DNA of 64,000 bases from Aliiglaciecola lipolytica E3 (GCF_000314975.1 NZ_BAEN01000076.1:434001-498000), one strand, 5' to 3'. Shown: positions 1-8,687, counted from the first letter of the stretch. The notes: a model not told the origin generated them from the letters alone. Made by a program: numbers and translations.

Positions 1-73
1 AGAAGAATAGGGCGGCGCTTATGTTACCGCACACCCAAGTTAGTAATCAAAACAGTACATACTGGAAACTGCA

Positions 74-1243
74 ATGCGAATGAAAAAAACACTACAACTG
101 GCAACCATATTGTCCGCTGGGCTGATGATGCAGCAGCCATTATACGCGGCTGAATCGAGTGAGCGTTTCGTCTTTGTTGGGTATGGAGATGTAAAATACG
201 AAAGTGCCGATGTGGCTGGTACTGATGCGTTTTCGGCACGTTTTGTACCGATTTTCTTATTTAGTCTAAATGACAAGATGCACGTAGAGGCAGAGCTTGA
301 GGTTGGATTAAATGCAGATGGAGAAACGGTAACTGAACTTGAATACGCAGATATCCACTACTTTTTAAACGACAACACGACCATTACGGCAGGTAAATTT
401 CTACTGCCGTTTGGACAATTTAGTGCCAATTGGCATCCCAGTTGGATCAACCGCAGTATCTGGACGCCTGGAATATATGGCGCGCATGGCTCTAGCCAAG
501 CAATGGATCCCATACTGCCAATATTGAGCGATGTTGGTGTTGCAGCTCAACAAGTTTATCAAGTGGGCTCAGCCAAAGTGTTTCTTGATGTCTTTATGAC
601 AAACGGACCTCGGTCAGAAGCGGAATATGACGAAGAAGGAGTGGTCGACGACCATGATATTGCACTGGCTCGCTTAATTTCACCCACCGCGTCGATAGAT
701 CCTGATGCGGATGAACATGGAGAAGCGTTTCCTGAGGTCGAGTTTGAAGCGACAAACTCTGATAACAATAGCAATAAAGCCTTTGGCGGCCGAATTGCCG
801 TAGCGCTGCTCCCGTCGATAGAAATTGGTACCTCTTATTATCAAGGAGCCTATGACGAAAATGGGCAATTAGACATTAAGGCCAATGGTGTGGACATCAA
901 CTTGATCAGTACACACGCTATTTTACGAGGCGAGTACATTCGCACAGAAACCGATGCGTTTGTTGAGAAAGATTACGAAGATGTTATCGATTCGTTTTCC
1001 CGCAATGGGTGGTTTTTACAAGGGACATTTTTTATAGGTCACTTATTTGATGGGCTCGGCAGCACTGAAATTGTCATTGAACATGCTCAAACCAAAAAAG
1101 TAGAAGAAGCTGAACGTTGGATGGTCGGTGTTAACTACTGGTTAGATCCTCGTTCAGTTATCAAAGTGGGTTATGAGGATACTGATGTAGTTGATGGTCC
1201 AGATGACAAGCGTTTCGCTGTGCAATTCAGCTATGGCTTTTAG
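74..1243 (+). CDS. Outer-membrane porin-like beta-barrel protein
   Basis: The 389-residue product has a Sec signal peptide (about residues 1-25, ending ...LYAAES). The rest alternates like a beta-barrel and ends in the aromatic C-terminus SYGF typical of outer-membrane proteins. Segments such as TAGKFLLPFGQFS recall phosphate-selective (OprO/P-like) porins. An acidic loop lies around residues 180-235. The dihaem cytochrome gene starts 8 bp after its stop, so the two are probably co-transcribed. It may be a channel for the metal/electron-transfer island, but the substrate cannot be read from sequence. A second ATG two codons downstream is an alternative start. Confidence 0.8.
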   Translation: MRMKKTLQLATILSAGLMMQQPLYAAESSERFVFVGYGDVKYESADVAGTDAFSARFVPIFLFSLNDKMHVEAELEVGLNADGETVTELEYADIHYFLNDNTTITAGKFLLPFGQFSANWHPSWINRSIWTPGIYGAHGSSQAMDPILPILSDVGVAAQQVYQVGSAKVFLDVFMTNGPRSEAEYDEEGVVDDHDIALARLISPTASIDPDADEHGEAFPEVEFEATNSDNNSNKAFGGRIAVALLPSIEIGTSYYQGAYDENGQLDIKANGVDINLISTHAILRGEYIRTETDAFVEKDYEDVIDSFSRNGWFLQGTFFIGHLFDGLGSTEIVIEHAQTKKVEEAERWMVGVNYWLDPRSVIKVGYEDTDVVDGPDDKRFAVQFSYGF

Positions 1244-1251
1244 GAGGGCTA

Positions 1252-1785
1252 ATGATGAAAAACCAATTAACTGTTACCATTTTTGTTTTGTTCTCCACCT
1301 TACTGACCTCGCTTCAAGTAAGCAGTACCGAGCTATTGTCAGGTGCAGAATTGATCAACAACAACTGCGCACGATGTCATAACAGTCGGCCAATTCAAGA
1401 ATTTTCCAAGAGTGAATGGAAAGTCATTATGCCCCACATGCGAGAAAAGGCACACCTGAAGGGGGCCGAAGTACAGGCCATTCTCGAATTTATGGAAATT
1501 GCTACAACACCTGCTCAAGCAATGAACGTGAAGGAGGTTGTCAATATTGCTGCAGATCCAAAAGAGGTGCTCACTCGCTATGGCTGTCAGGGGTGTCATC
1601 AAGTGCAAGGCGCAGGCGGAACACTCGGTCCATCGCTGGATAATGTTATCAGCGAAAAAGGCAGGGCATTCTTTTTGCGCAAGGTTAAAGAGCCTCAATT
1701 TAATAACGCTTCTTCTGCAATGCCGCAAATGCCGATTACAGATGAAGAGCTTGAAGCTTTAGCTGAATTTTTATCATCCAAATAG
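1252..1785 (+). CDS. Periplasmic dihaem cytochrome c
   Basis: This 177-residue protein has a signal peptide (about 1-25) and two CXXCH haem-binding motifs, CARCH at residues 39-43 and CQGCH at 112-116. It therefore looks like two class-I cytochrome c domains in tandem, probably a soluble periplasmic electron carrier. Met residues near the C-terminus (SAMPQMP) could supply the sixth ligand of the second haem. It follows the porin gene directly and lies upstream of a MerR-type promoter. The electron partner is unknown; the multihaem cytochrome encoded at 6313-7107 is a plausible candidate. Tandem ATG codons open the gene. Confidence 0.88.
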   Translation: MMKNQLTVTIFVLFSTLLTSLQVSSTELLSGAELINNNCARCHNSRPIQEFSKSEWKVIMPHMREKAHLKGAEVQAILEFMEIATTPAQAMNVKEVVNIAADPKEVLTRYGCQGCHQVQGAGGTLGPSLDNVISEKGRAFFLRKVKEPQFNNASSAMPQMPITDEELEALAEFLSSK

Positions 1786-1789
1786 CCTA

Positions 1790-1820
1790 TTGACCTGAGT
1801 CTAAGACATAGGATTAAGGT
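1790..1820 (+). promoter_or_regulatory. MerR-type promoter/operator upstream of Met-rich protein gene
   Basis: TTGACC (-35) at 1790-1795 is followed by a 19-bp spacer and a weak -10 at 1815-1820 (TAAGGT). The long spacer and the ACCT...AGGA dyad inside it are the hallmark of promoters twisted open by MerR-family regulators. It shares TTGACCTG and ACATAGG at matching positions with the site at 8656-8686, so one regulator, probably the MerR protein at 8763-9173, may control both. Confidence 0.6.
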
Positions 1821-1877
1821 GAAAAGGCTTAATTTTCAATCTAACACGCTCAACTGAGCATAACCAAAGGAAACATT

Positions 1878-2333
1878 ATGAAAAAGCTTACTTCACTATT
1901 ACTGGCCAGCGCTATAGTTGCTGCGCCAATCGCAACTTCTTATGCACAACAAAACATTGACAAATCTGAAATGTCGATGATGGACGGTCAGATGATGCAA
2001 AAAATGCAAACGCATATGGAAGAAATGCGCGCGATCTTAAATGCCGTTAAAAGTGAATCGGATCCAGAGAAGCGCGAAGTCATGCTGCAAGAGCATGCTC
2101 AAAAGATGCAAGACATGATGGGCATGATGGAAGGAAGCGACTCAATGGGGATGAAAGCGGGAAAAGGAATGAAAGGCGAAAAGAGAATGGGACACAAACA
2201 CAGTGATATGTCCACCGAAGACAAAATGAAAACACTGGAACAGCGTATGTCGATGATGGAAGACATGATGAGCCAAATGATGGGGCACACCGCTGAAAAA
2301 TCTAAGCCAATACATAAGCACAAAAAGAACTAA
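1878..2333 (+). CDS. Met-rich periplasmic protein, probable copper binding
   Basis: This 151-residue protein has a signal peptide cleaved near ...TSYAQQ (about residue 23). The rest is helical and very rich in Met with some His (MMDGQMMQKM, MSMMEDMMSQMM), a composition that binds Cu(I) in periplasmic copper proteins. The motif DPEKREVMLQEHAQKM recurs in the 150-residue protein at 12936-13388 and in the N-terminal domain of the reductase at 3624. The start has a good AAGGAAA ribosome-binding site, and the MerR-type promoter sits about 60 bp upstream. The copper-buffering role is inferred from composition. Confidence 0.75.
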   Translation: MKKLTSLLLASAIVAAPIATSYAQQNIDKSEMSMMDGQMMQKMQTHMEEMRAILNAVKSESDPEKREVMLQEHAQKMQDMMGMMEGSDSMGMKAGKGMKGEKRMGHKHSDMSTEDKMKTLEQRMSMMEDMMSQMMGHTAEKSKPIHKHKKN

Positions 2334-2343
2334 TCACCACGTT

Positions 2344-2372
2344 ACGAGGCAGGAGGGGACCTGCTGTCTCGT
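2344..2372 (+). terminator. Possible hairpin after Met-rich protein gene
   Basis: ACGAG at 2344-2348 pairs with CTCGT at 2368-2372, and GCAGG pairs with CCTGC inside it, followed by TTTAT. This could be an attenuating terminator between the first gene and the rest of the operon. Confidence 0.45.
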
Positions 2373-2399
2373 TTATACCAATAATTGCAGGAATTTTAC

Positions 2400-2756
2400 A
2401 TGAATAAATTAATTAAGTTTTTTTCAATTGTAGTCTTGTCAGTTGGATTACTAGGCGGCTGCGCAAGCCAGATTTATCACGACTACATCATGAGTGGGCA
2501 GGTTGTTACGGTTGACGATAAACAAGTCGTGGTATGTGTATCTGATACGGATGGACTGAAGGAACATCAAGTCTTCAATGTTTATCGCACAGTTTATGAT
2601 CCTTATGTTATTTCAGAAGGTGATGATGGTTATTCGCGTGAATTCGTTGGCAAAATCCGCCTAGGTAAAACTAAAGATGAACACTTCGCTGAAGCTTCAG
2701 TACTTAATGGCGAAATTGCTCGCTATGACATGGTCGAGTTTGATCGTGGCTTTTAG
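2400..2756 (+). CDS. Small lipoprotein of unknown function
   Basis: The product is about 118 residues from the ATG at 2400, which follows an AGGA ribosome-binding site; the longer in-frame start at 2385 would spoil the signal sequence. A lipobox (LLGGC) is visible at about residues 15-19, so the mature protein is probably a lipid-anchored periplasmic or outer-membrane protein. The rest is beta-rich without a recognised domain. It sits between the Met-rich protein and the Spy-like lipoprotein in what looks like one operon, so a part in the metal response is likely but unproven. Confidence 0.7.
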   Translation: MNKLIKFFSIVVLSVGLLGGCASQIYHDYIMSGQVVTVDDKQVVVCVSDTDGLKEHQVFNVYRTVYDPYVISEGDDGYSREFVGKIRLGKTKDEHFAEASVLNGEIARYDMVEFDRGF

Positions 2757-2784
2757 TCGACATTTCAGATAGGAGTATGCCGTT

Positions 2785-3627
2785 GTGAATATTAGAATTT
2801 ATCACCAAGACTACCGTATTGCGGTTATTGTGGCGCTGGGGTTAGCGAGTGTCTTATTCACAACCGCGTGCTCATCAGCAACACAAAAAACGAATTCAGA
2901 AAATAAACCCAGTTCATCAAAAACTATGAATACTAAGCCTGAGTTAAACGTTGATGACTTCGCTAAAATCCAAACCGCTTTGCGCTCGTTAGACAATTCA
3001 TTAGCGACCCAGTCAAAAAGCAATGAGAGTGTTAATCCGAGTGATACCAGTGTTTCACTCAATACATCTTCAATGCCCCTTTCGGCAACAAACACAATGG
3101 AAATGGGAAAGGGTAAAGGCATGATGACAATGCGCGGGAAATCGTGCATGGGAATGATGTGCAAGATGATGATGAAAAATAGCTCAATGATGGGTACACC
3201 ACCTGAACAAAATAAAAAAGAGTTATTATCTAGTTTTCCATCAAATAAAAGCTTACCCGGTGTCAGTGGCGCGCTGCATTTATATCACGTTGGAGAGCAA
3301 GCCTTTTTCTTAAACCATAAAGAAACGCTGGAATTGACCAATGATCAGTACCAAACGCTTCTAACGATCCAAACTGAGTGGGAGTCGACTCAACAAAGCC
3401 TAACGCAGCAGCGAAGTACACTAGAAGCATCATTGTGGGAATTGACAGCTCTAGGGCTACCTCAATACGACAAAATCAAAGATATCATTAGCGAAATAGA
3501 GGCCACAAACAGCGCCTTGCGGTTGCAGTTTATTACATCGGTAGGGAAAGCGGTATCAGTATTAACGCCCTCTCAGATCGCGAAGATAAATAGCCTGTGG
3601 ATGGCCGAACAAACAGGTGAGTTATGA
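2785..3627 (+). CDS. Spy/CpxP-CnrR-like periplasmic metal-resistance lipoprotein
   Basis: The gene starts with GTG and encodes 280 residues with a lipobox-like TTACSS (Cys29). A Ser/Thr-rich linker leads to a Met-rich patch (about residues 106-140, with two Cys) and then a helical C-terminal domain of about 120 residues. That domain (LTNDQYQTLLTIQ...LTPSQIAKINSLW) has the Spy/CpxP/CnrR helical-hairpin layout of periplasmic chaperones and metal sensors. Its stop overlaps the next start by 4 bp (ATGA), so translation is coupled to the reductase. Metal binding by the Met/Cys patch is inference. Confidence 0.7.
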   Translation: MNIRIYHQDYRIAVIVALGLASVLFTTACSSATQKTNSENKPSSSKTMNTKPELNVDDFAKIQTALRSLDNSLATQSKSNESVNPSDTSVSLNTSSMPLSATNTMEMGKGKGMMTMRGKSCMGMMCKMMMKNSSMMGTPPEQNKKELLSSFPSNKSLPGVSGALHLYHVGEQAFFLNHKETLELTNDQYQTLLTIQTEWESTQQSLTQQRSTLEASLWELTALGLPQYDKIKDIISEIEATNSALRLQFITSVGKAVSVLTPSQIAKINSLWMAEQTGEL

Positions 3628-5558
3628 GAATGTGGTGGCCACACACATCATTTTTTCTGCGTTACGCCGTCATTCTGAACGTTATGCTGTTATTCGCAAC
3701 GACGAGCAGTTACGCACAGCAACAGCCAGAGGATAGTGAGCATGCAAGCCACCATCCTGAAGCAACCAATAATCCCACTGTCAACGCTAATACGGATGTT
3801 CAACTGACTGCTACTCAAGGTAAAGGGCCACCGGGCAATGTTAGTTCCATGATGGGTCCTGGTATGGCAAAAGGCATGGATAAAATGATGGAGAAAATGG
3901 GTGCACCCAAACCTAAAGATCTCTATCCCACGCTAATGCGAATGCATTCAGCCACACCCGAGCAAAGAGAGATTGTTCTGAGTAAAGCGTCCGCGAGGAT
4001 GCAACAAGGAAGTGAGCAACTCGCTACAGGTTTTGATTGGCTTGCCCGCGCTGCTGCCACTGATGACTATTCCCAAATGCAAATGGCTGTTGAAACAGTT
4101 AAAGAGGGTATAGCCCATTTTGACAGTGGTCTTGCTGCGAAACGTGCCATACAAGACGGCCAAGAACCGCGAAGAGTGGCATTAACCTGGTTCAAGTCAC
4201 AAATGAATTTGCTTCCCAGTGCGCCGGAAAAAGGTACTTCAACCCTATTTGGTATGACACCGTTTCACAGCGCAGTGATGCTTGTTTTACTCATATTTAC
4301 AATCGTTATGGTGTATGTGTATGGATTTAAGATGCGCAGAGCTGCTGCGCTGCTCGAAGAGCTTAAGTCTACTGACGCCGCAAGCACATCTGCGCCAACG
4401 ACAAAAGTTCCCTCTATTGCCGAATCTATTCCGCCTGCCCAGCAGCATGCTTCGGCAACTGCGCAAAGTAGCGAGCCAGCATTGTCATCCACTGCCTCAC
4501 CGCGCAAGGGCACTTTTAGTGGCGATATGGTAGTAACCGCGATTTTTAATGAAACCCATGATGTTAAAACGTTACGTCTAGCCAGCCCAGATGGACAAAC
4601 CATTCCATTTGATTTTGAACCAGGTCAATTTGTCACGTTCACACTGACCATCGATGGTATTGAAAAGCCAGTTAAGCGCTCATACACCATTGCATCATCG
4701 CCCACTGAACAGTATTACTTTGAAGTTACGATTAAACGAGAGGAGTTCGGTGTGGTTTCTCGTTATATGCATGACGCGGTTGAGGTAGGAAATACGCTTT
4801 CAATTAAAGCCCCCGGCGGTAAATTTTATTTCAATGGTCATGGTGCAAACAGCGTTGTGTTGATTTCTGGGGGAGTGGGGGTCACACCGATGATGAGCGC
4901 TGTCCGTTACTTAACGACGACGTGCTGGGACGGTGATATTTATTTTCTGTTTTGTACGCGAACGTCCAACGACTTTATTTTTGAGCAGGAATTAAAATAT
5001 CTGCAAGCACGTCACCCTCGGTTAAAAGTACTGGTCAGTATGACTCAAGCAGAGGGTACATCCTGGATGGGTCCCCAAGGCCGCTTCTCATCCGCAATGA
5101 TAAACGAATTTGTGCCAGATATTGCCTCAAAAACTGCGCATATTTGTGGTCCTCCTGCAATGATGGATGCTACGAAAAAAATGCTAGCCGAATTGGGTAT
5201 GCCTGACACGCATATTAAAACCGAAGCGTTTGGGGCTGCTAAACCAAAGCCCGCCCCCGTTAAACCTCAATTAGCCACTAACACCAACGCAGGCGACAAC
5301 AGACAAGTACGGTTTAGTCTTTCAGACGTCGAAGCCCACGCGGGTCCGGATGAGACCGTATTAGACGTCGCTGATGGACTCGATGTAGATATAGAGAATT
5401 CATGCAGAGCGGGTTCGTGCGGGAGTTGTAAGGTGAAACTGCTACGTGGTGACGTCGATATGGAGGTTGATGATGGGCTGGAACCTGAAGATAAGATCAG
5501 TGGGTATATTCTGGCGTGCCAAGCTATCCCTAAATCTGATGTGGAGGTTGAGGCTTAA
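3624..5558 (+). CDS. Membrane-anchored FAD/NAD(P)H reductase with C-terminal 2Fe-2S ferredoxin domain and periplasmic Met-rich domain
   Basis: The order in this 644-residue protein is: signal or anchor segment (about 12-31); periplasmic His/Met-rich helical region (33-205, Met cluster at 76-92); transmembrane helix (214-235); Ala/Ser/Pro linker; ferredoxin-reductase FAD domain with RSYTIASSP at 352-360; NAD(P)-binding domain with GGVGVTPMM at 416-424 and CGPP at 508-511; and a plant-type 2Fe-2S domain with Cys594, 599, 602 and 632. The catalytic part resembles hybrid-cluster-protein reductases (HCR) and should face the cytoplasm. It overlaps its neighbours by 4 bp and 1 bp and precedes a b-type cytochrome, so it probably feeds NAD(P)H electrons into the membrane. 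The acceptor is not known. Confidence 0.85.
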   Translation: MRMWWPHTSFFLRYAVILNVMLLFATTSSYAQQQPEDSEHASHHPEATNNPTVNANTDVQLTATQGKGPPGNVSSMMGPGMAKGMDKMMEKMGAPKPKDLYPTLMRMHSATPEQREIVLSKASARMQQGSEQLATGFDWLARAAATDDYSQMQMAVETVKEGIAHFDSGLAAKRAIQDGQEPRRVALTWFKSQMNLLPSAPEKGTSTLFGMTPFHSAVMLVLLIFTIVMVYVYGFKMRRAAALLEELKSTDAASTSAPTTKVPSIAESIPPAQQHASATAQSSEPALSSTASPRKGTFSGDMVVTAIFNETHDVKTLRLASPDGQTIPFDFEPGQFVTFTLTIDGIEKPVKRSYTIASSPTEQYYFEVTIKREEFGVVSRYMHDAVEVGNTLSIKAPGGKFYFNGHGANSVVLISGGVGVTPMMSAVRYLTTTCWDGDIYFLFCTRTSNDFIFEQELKYLQARHPRLKVLVSMTQAEGTSWMGPQGRFSSAMINEFVPDIASKTAHICGPPAMMDATKKMLAELGMPDTHIKTEAFGAAKPKPAPVKPQLATNTNAGDNRQVRFSLSDVEAHAGPDETVLDVADGLDVDIENSCRAGSCGSCKVKLLRGDVDMEVDDGLEPEDKISGYILACQAIPKSDVEVEA

Positions 5559-6316
5559 TGAATTCTCAAGAGCGCACAATTGTAAGCAGCTTGGTTGTCC
5601 TAATGATCCTGCTATGGCTCGGTTTTGTATGGCATAGAGACCCAGCATTCCCAGGCAGTTTTATTGGATTTGGCGTGGGTTTAAGCGCTTCGGTATTAAT
5701 GCTTATCCCATTAGTATACATGATCATTAAGCGTAACAAATCACTTAAAAAAGTCGTGACGAAGCACATTGCTATGTCAACGCTCCTGCGTCTACACATC
5801 TATGCTGGTGTGCTGGGGCCTATTCTAGCGCTGATCCATAGCGCCCATCGTTTTGATAGTGCTACCGGAGTTTCGCTTGTTATCTTTATGATGGTCGTTG
5901 TGATCAGTGGGTTTGTGGGTCGATATGTACTCGGTCTTATTTCATCGAATGTGAAAGAGAAAAAGCGCCAAGTAAATGAACTCCACCTTGCGCTTTCTAA
6001 CGCAAAACAGGCGTTGAAAAACGCAGTCTGTGATGTCAGATATTCGACGTTTGCCCAAACATCCGCACGACATATTCCTTACATCACGTTAAATGTGCCT
6101 ACTTCAGCACAAAGTAAATTGTTCAAACAAGAAAGCCAGGTTCTGTCCATCATTGATACAATTTCCGATGTTGAGTACAGCATTCTCATTCATGACACGG
6201 CTAAGATGTGGTTTTCTCGTTGGTTAAAATTTCACATCGTGATTTCAATGACACTTTATGTAGTCCTGTTTTTTCACATTTTCAGTGAAGTTTACTTTGG
6301 ACTGCGCTGGTTATGA
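5558..6316 (+). CDS. Membrane b-type cytochrome-like protein (probable bis-His haem)
   Basis: This 252-residue protein has about five hydrophobic segments: 8-25, 34-57, 80-100, 105-128 and 225-245. Histidines are placed as haem ligands, with His80 and His94/97 on one helix and His226 and His240 on the last, both pairs 14 residues apart. This recalls cytochrome b561/ferric-reductase transmembrane proteins, although no exact family is recognised. A soluble loop (about 130-215) separates the two His-bearing regions. It overlaps the reductase by one base and the multihaem cytochrome by 4 bp, so the three products are probably made together. Passing electrons across the membrane is inferred from context. 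Confidence 0.7.
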   Translation: MNSQERTIVSSLVVLMILLWLGFVWHRDPAFPGSFIGFGVGLSASVLMLIPLVYMIIKRNKSLKKVVTKHIAMSTLLRLHIYAGVLGPILALIHSAHRFDSATGVSLVIFMMVVVISGFVGRYVLGLISSNVKEKKRQVNELHLALSNAKQALKNAVCDVRYSTFAQTSARHIPYITLNVPTSAQSKLFKQESQVLSIIDTISDVEYSILIHDTAKMWFSRWLKFHIVISMTLYVVLFFHIFSEVYFGLRWL

Positions 6317-7107
6317 TGAAATGGATAATAATTGTTCTTGGCTTAGTTGCTGCTGGCTTTGGCGTCAGTCATTTCATTCATATGCCTGAAGATAGCGCAC
6401 AAATTCCATGGGAAAAAATGGTTGAACCCGGTTCACTCAGTAAGGCACATGCCTTTCTCGCGGATGACTGTTTGAGTTGTCACACGCCGATGAAGGGCGT
6501 TGAGCGTGACAAATGTGTGGCGTGTCATGCAAATGATACGCATATCGTAGCGCGTCAACCCACTGCATTTCATACCGACATTAAAGAATGTGCAAGTTGC
6601 CATGTAGAACACAAAGGTGAATCGGCCAATATTTCGCTCATGAGCCATATAGCGTTAGTCGACATTGGTTTCAATATGCTCCCCACCCCAAATGTCCCGT
6701 TTGACGAGGGCGCTGCCACCATGGCGTTTTTAGAGAACATACTAGCGAATAAACAAACTCCCGATCCCTTGTTTGTGCACCCTGAGGTCAGTGATAAAGA
6801 AGCCTTATTAAATTGTACGCAATGTCACAGCAACGATGATCGCCATTTAGGTCTATTTGGAGAGGATTGCGTGCAGTGTCACAGTACAGACAAATGGTCA
6901 CTGCCAAAGTTTATTCACCCGTCGAGTCAATCACGTGATTGCAATCAATGTCATGAAGCGCCGCCCAGTCACTATATGCAGCATTTTAAAATGATTTCCG
7001 CCAAAGTGGCAGGCGAGCCTAAAGCTAAAGTTGAGGAATGCTATGCCTGTCATCAATCTACGTCCTGGAACGATATTAAGCGTGCCGGATGGTATAAACA
7101 CCATTAA
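6313..7107 (+). CDS. Seven-haem periplasmic cytochrome c
   Basis: This 264-residue protein has an uncleaved or cleaved N-terminal hydrophobic segment (about 4-20) and seven CXXCH motifs: CLSCH, CVACH, CASCH, CTQCH, CVQCH, CNQCH and CYACH. The spacing recalls the multihaem cytochrome c3/c7 superfamily. The first three haems are separated from the last four by a haem-free stretch of about 65 residues. It is translationally coupled to the b-type cytochrome gene, which makes it the likely periplasmic end of the electron path. The terminal acceptor or donor is unknown; a metal ion, a metalloprotein or a lost hydrogenase are possibilities. Confidence 0.85.
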   Translation: MMKWIIIVLGLVAAGFGVSHFIHMPEDSAQIPWEKMVEPGSLSKAHAFLADDCLSCHTPMKGVERDKCVACHANDTHIVARQPTAFHTDIKECASCHVEHKGESANISLMSHIALVDIGFNMLPTPNVPFDEGAATMAFLENILANKQTPDPLFVHPEVSDKEALLNCTQCHSNDDRHLGLFGEDCVQCHSTDKWSLPKFIHPSSQSRDCNQCHEAPPSHYMQHFKMISAKVAGEPKAKVEECYACHQSTSWNDIKRAGWYKHH

Positions 7108-7119
7108 AGGGGGCAAACC

Positions 7120-8343
7120 GTGATCACAAATTCCATTGCGCTCGTAACCTCGGTGTTGATCGCAATAGTATTGTTTCTGTCTCGCTTACGACAATCTGTC
7201 CAATGGCGGGCAACAGTCACACCGTTGGCTTCCATTATTGGTAGCGGCTTTTTGATCATTGCACCACTGCTGCATTCGGTAATGGGGAAATGGGCACTGC
7301 TTGGAATAGTTTTGTTGTCTATTCTGGCATATGCGTTGGGATCGGTCATTCGCTTCAATATACGCCATGCAGAACCTGAGCTAGCTAGCAATCAACAAAG
7401 CATTATTGTGACGCTTGAAAAAGCAAGTCAATGGGCGCTTGGTACGGCATATGCCATTTCCGTGGCGTTTTATATTAGTTTGTTTGCAGCGTTTGTTTTT
7501 GATCGTTTATCAATCTCTGATACGACGTACATCAAACTGTTTACCAGTGGGTTGCTTGTCATCATTATGGTGGTCGCTTGGCTCCGTGGTGCTAGGGGAC
7601 TAGAGACCATTGAGCTATTCGCCGTGACAATAAAGTTGGCTATTATAGTAGGTGTGCTCGCAGCGCTGGCAACCTACGACATGCAAGTACAAAGTGCTTG
7701 GTTTCAACATGAAGCGATACAGGCATTGAGCCATTTTGAAACTGTTAGCATGCTCGCAGGGATGCTTATGGTAACGCAAGGGTTCGAGACAACCCGTTTT
7801 ATGGGGATTAACTATACGCCAGAACAGCGTATTAAAGCGAGTCGTTATGCTCAGTGGATCGCTATTTTTCTTTATGTTGTTTTTATCGGTCTAACGTGTC
7901 CTATTTTTCTGGATTTTCCGATCACGGAATTAAACGAAACAACGATTAGCTACACTCTAGGGCAAGCAATATGGGTATTGCCGATTTTATTACTGGTTGC
8001 CGCTACGGCAAGTCAGTTAAGTGCAGCATTAGCCGATACTATCGGTGGCGGAGGTCTCTTAAAAGAGCTTTTCCATTTACCTATCTCCCCCCAATTTTAC
8101 TATGTTTTAGTCATCGCCATCGCAGGTATATTAGTTTGGTCATCCAACGTATTTGAAATTATTAATCTCGCATCAAAAGGGTTTGCACTTTATTACCTGA
8201 TCCAAACAATAATCGCGGTCAAACTCGTGATGCGCCAAAGCACAAGTCTACGCATTAGGTCAACAAAATTACTTGGTCTATCGGTGATCGTTCTCTCTTT
8301 ATCCTTTGTAATTGGCTGGTCAATTCCAGCACCTCATAGCTAA
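7120..8343 (+). CDS. APC-superfamily-like permease
   Basis: The gene starts with GTG 12 bp after the multihaem cytochrome stop and encodes 407 residues with about 11-12 hydrophobic segments. The opening TPLASIIGSGFLIIAPLL resembles the broken first helix of LeuT-fold amino-acid permeases, and GFETTRFMGINY follows in the middle. No substrate can be assigned. Position suggests it is the last gene of the electron-transfer operon. A decayed hydrogenase-maturation gene starts 14 bp after its stop. Confidence 0.65.
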   Translation: MITNSIALVTSVLIAIVLFLSRLRQSVQWRATVTPLASIIGSGFLIIAPLLHSVMGKWALLGIVLLSILAYALGSVIRFNIRHAEPELASNQQSIIVTLEKASQWALGTAYAISVAFYISLFAAFVFDRLSISDTTYIKLFTSGLLVIIMVVAWLRGARGLETIELFAVTIKLAIIVGVLAALATYDMQVQSAWFQHEAIQALSHFETVSMLAGMLMVTQGFETTRFMGINYTPEQRIKASRYAQWIAIFLYVVFIGLTCPIFLDFPITELNETTISYTLGQAIWVLPILLLVAATASQLSAALADTIGGGGLLKELFHLPISPQFYYVLVIAIAGILVWSSNVFEIINLASKGFALYYLIQTIIAVKLVMRQSTSLRIRSTKLLGLSVIVLSLSFVIGWSIPAPHS

Positions 8344-8357
8344 TAAGGAAAATACCG

Positions 8358-8537
8358 ATGCTATCACTAGAAACTATTACACCAATTGACCAAATCAAAA
8401 ATGCGGCTAAGCGTTACGCTATCATTGGTGTTGGAAATCTATTGCAGCGAGATGATGGCATTGGGGTGCACGCGGTTCGTGCTATGCACACTGGCGGAGC
8501 ATTCGAAACGGGGAGCAGGCCGAACACATTGGTGTAA
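8358..8537 (+). pseudogene. Truncated [NiFe]-hydrogenase maturation protease (HyaD/HupD family), N-terminal remnant
   Basis: A 59-codon reading frame starts at an ATG with a good upstream AAGGAAA. Residues 21-41 carry the family signature IIGVGNLLQRDD followed by GIGVHAVR, the nickel-binding N-terminal motif of hydrogenase maturation endopeptidases, normally about 160-180 residues long. Homology stops near residue 42; the remaining codons read out of frame through HypE-derived sequence to a stop. The gene is therefore a deletion product and cannot encode a working protease. Confidence 0.85.
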
Positions 8538-8644
8538 TAGTAAAAAACACCGAATCAAAAGGGCGCGTGACCATTGTTACGCCAATGGGAGGAAGGCGTT
8601 TCATGAATGAACTCGAAGATGAGCCGCTTCCAAGGATCTGCTGA
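8504..8644 (+). pseudogene. HypE C-terminal remnant (hydrogenase maturation carbamoyl dehydratase)
   Basis: In the frame of codon 8510, the last 44 residues (GEQAEHIGVIV...GRVTIVTPMGG...EPLPRIC, then stop at 8642) match the C-terminus of HypE. This includes the terminal PRIC, whose Cys carries the thiocyanate in cyanide-ligand synthesis. There is no start codon or upstream HypE sequence; it is joined directly to the protease remnant. One deletion removing everything between a maturation protease gene and the 3' end of hypE would produce this. The identification is by recognised motif, not by alignment. Confidence 0.75.
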
Positions 8645-8655
8645 AAGAATAGATG

Positions 8656-8686
8656 TTGACCTGTGAGCAACACATAGGTTTATCCT
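8656..8686 (+). promoter_or_regulatory. MerR-type promoter/operator for merR-copA
   Basis: TTGACC at 8656-8661 and TATCCT at 8681-8686 are separated by 19 bp. ACCT (8659-8662) and AGGT (8676-8679) form the dyad expected of a MerR-family operator. It lies about 75 bp upstream of the regulator gene and reads toward it, which fits autoregulation of merR and induction of copA. Confidence 0.75.
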
Positions 8687-8687
8687 G

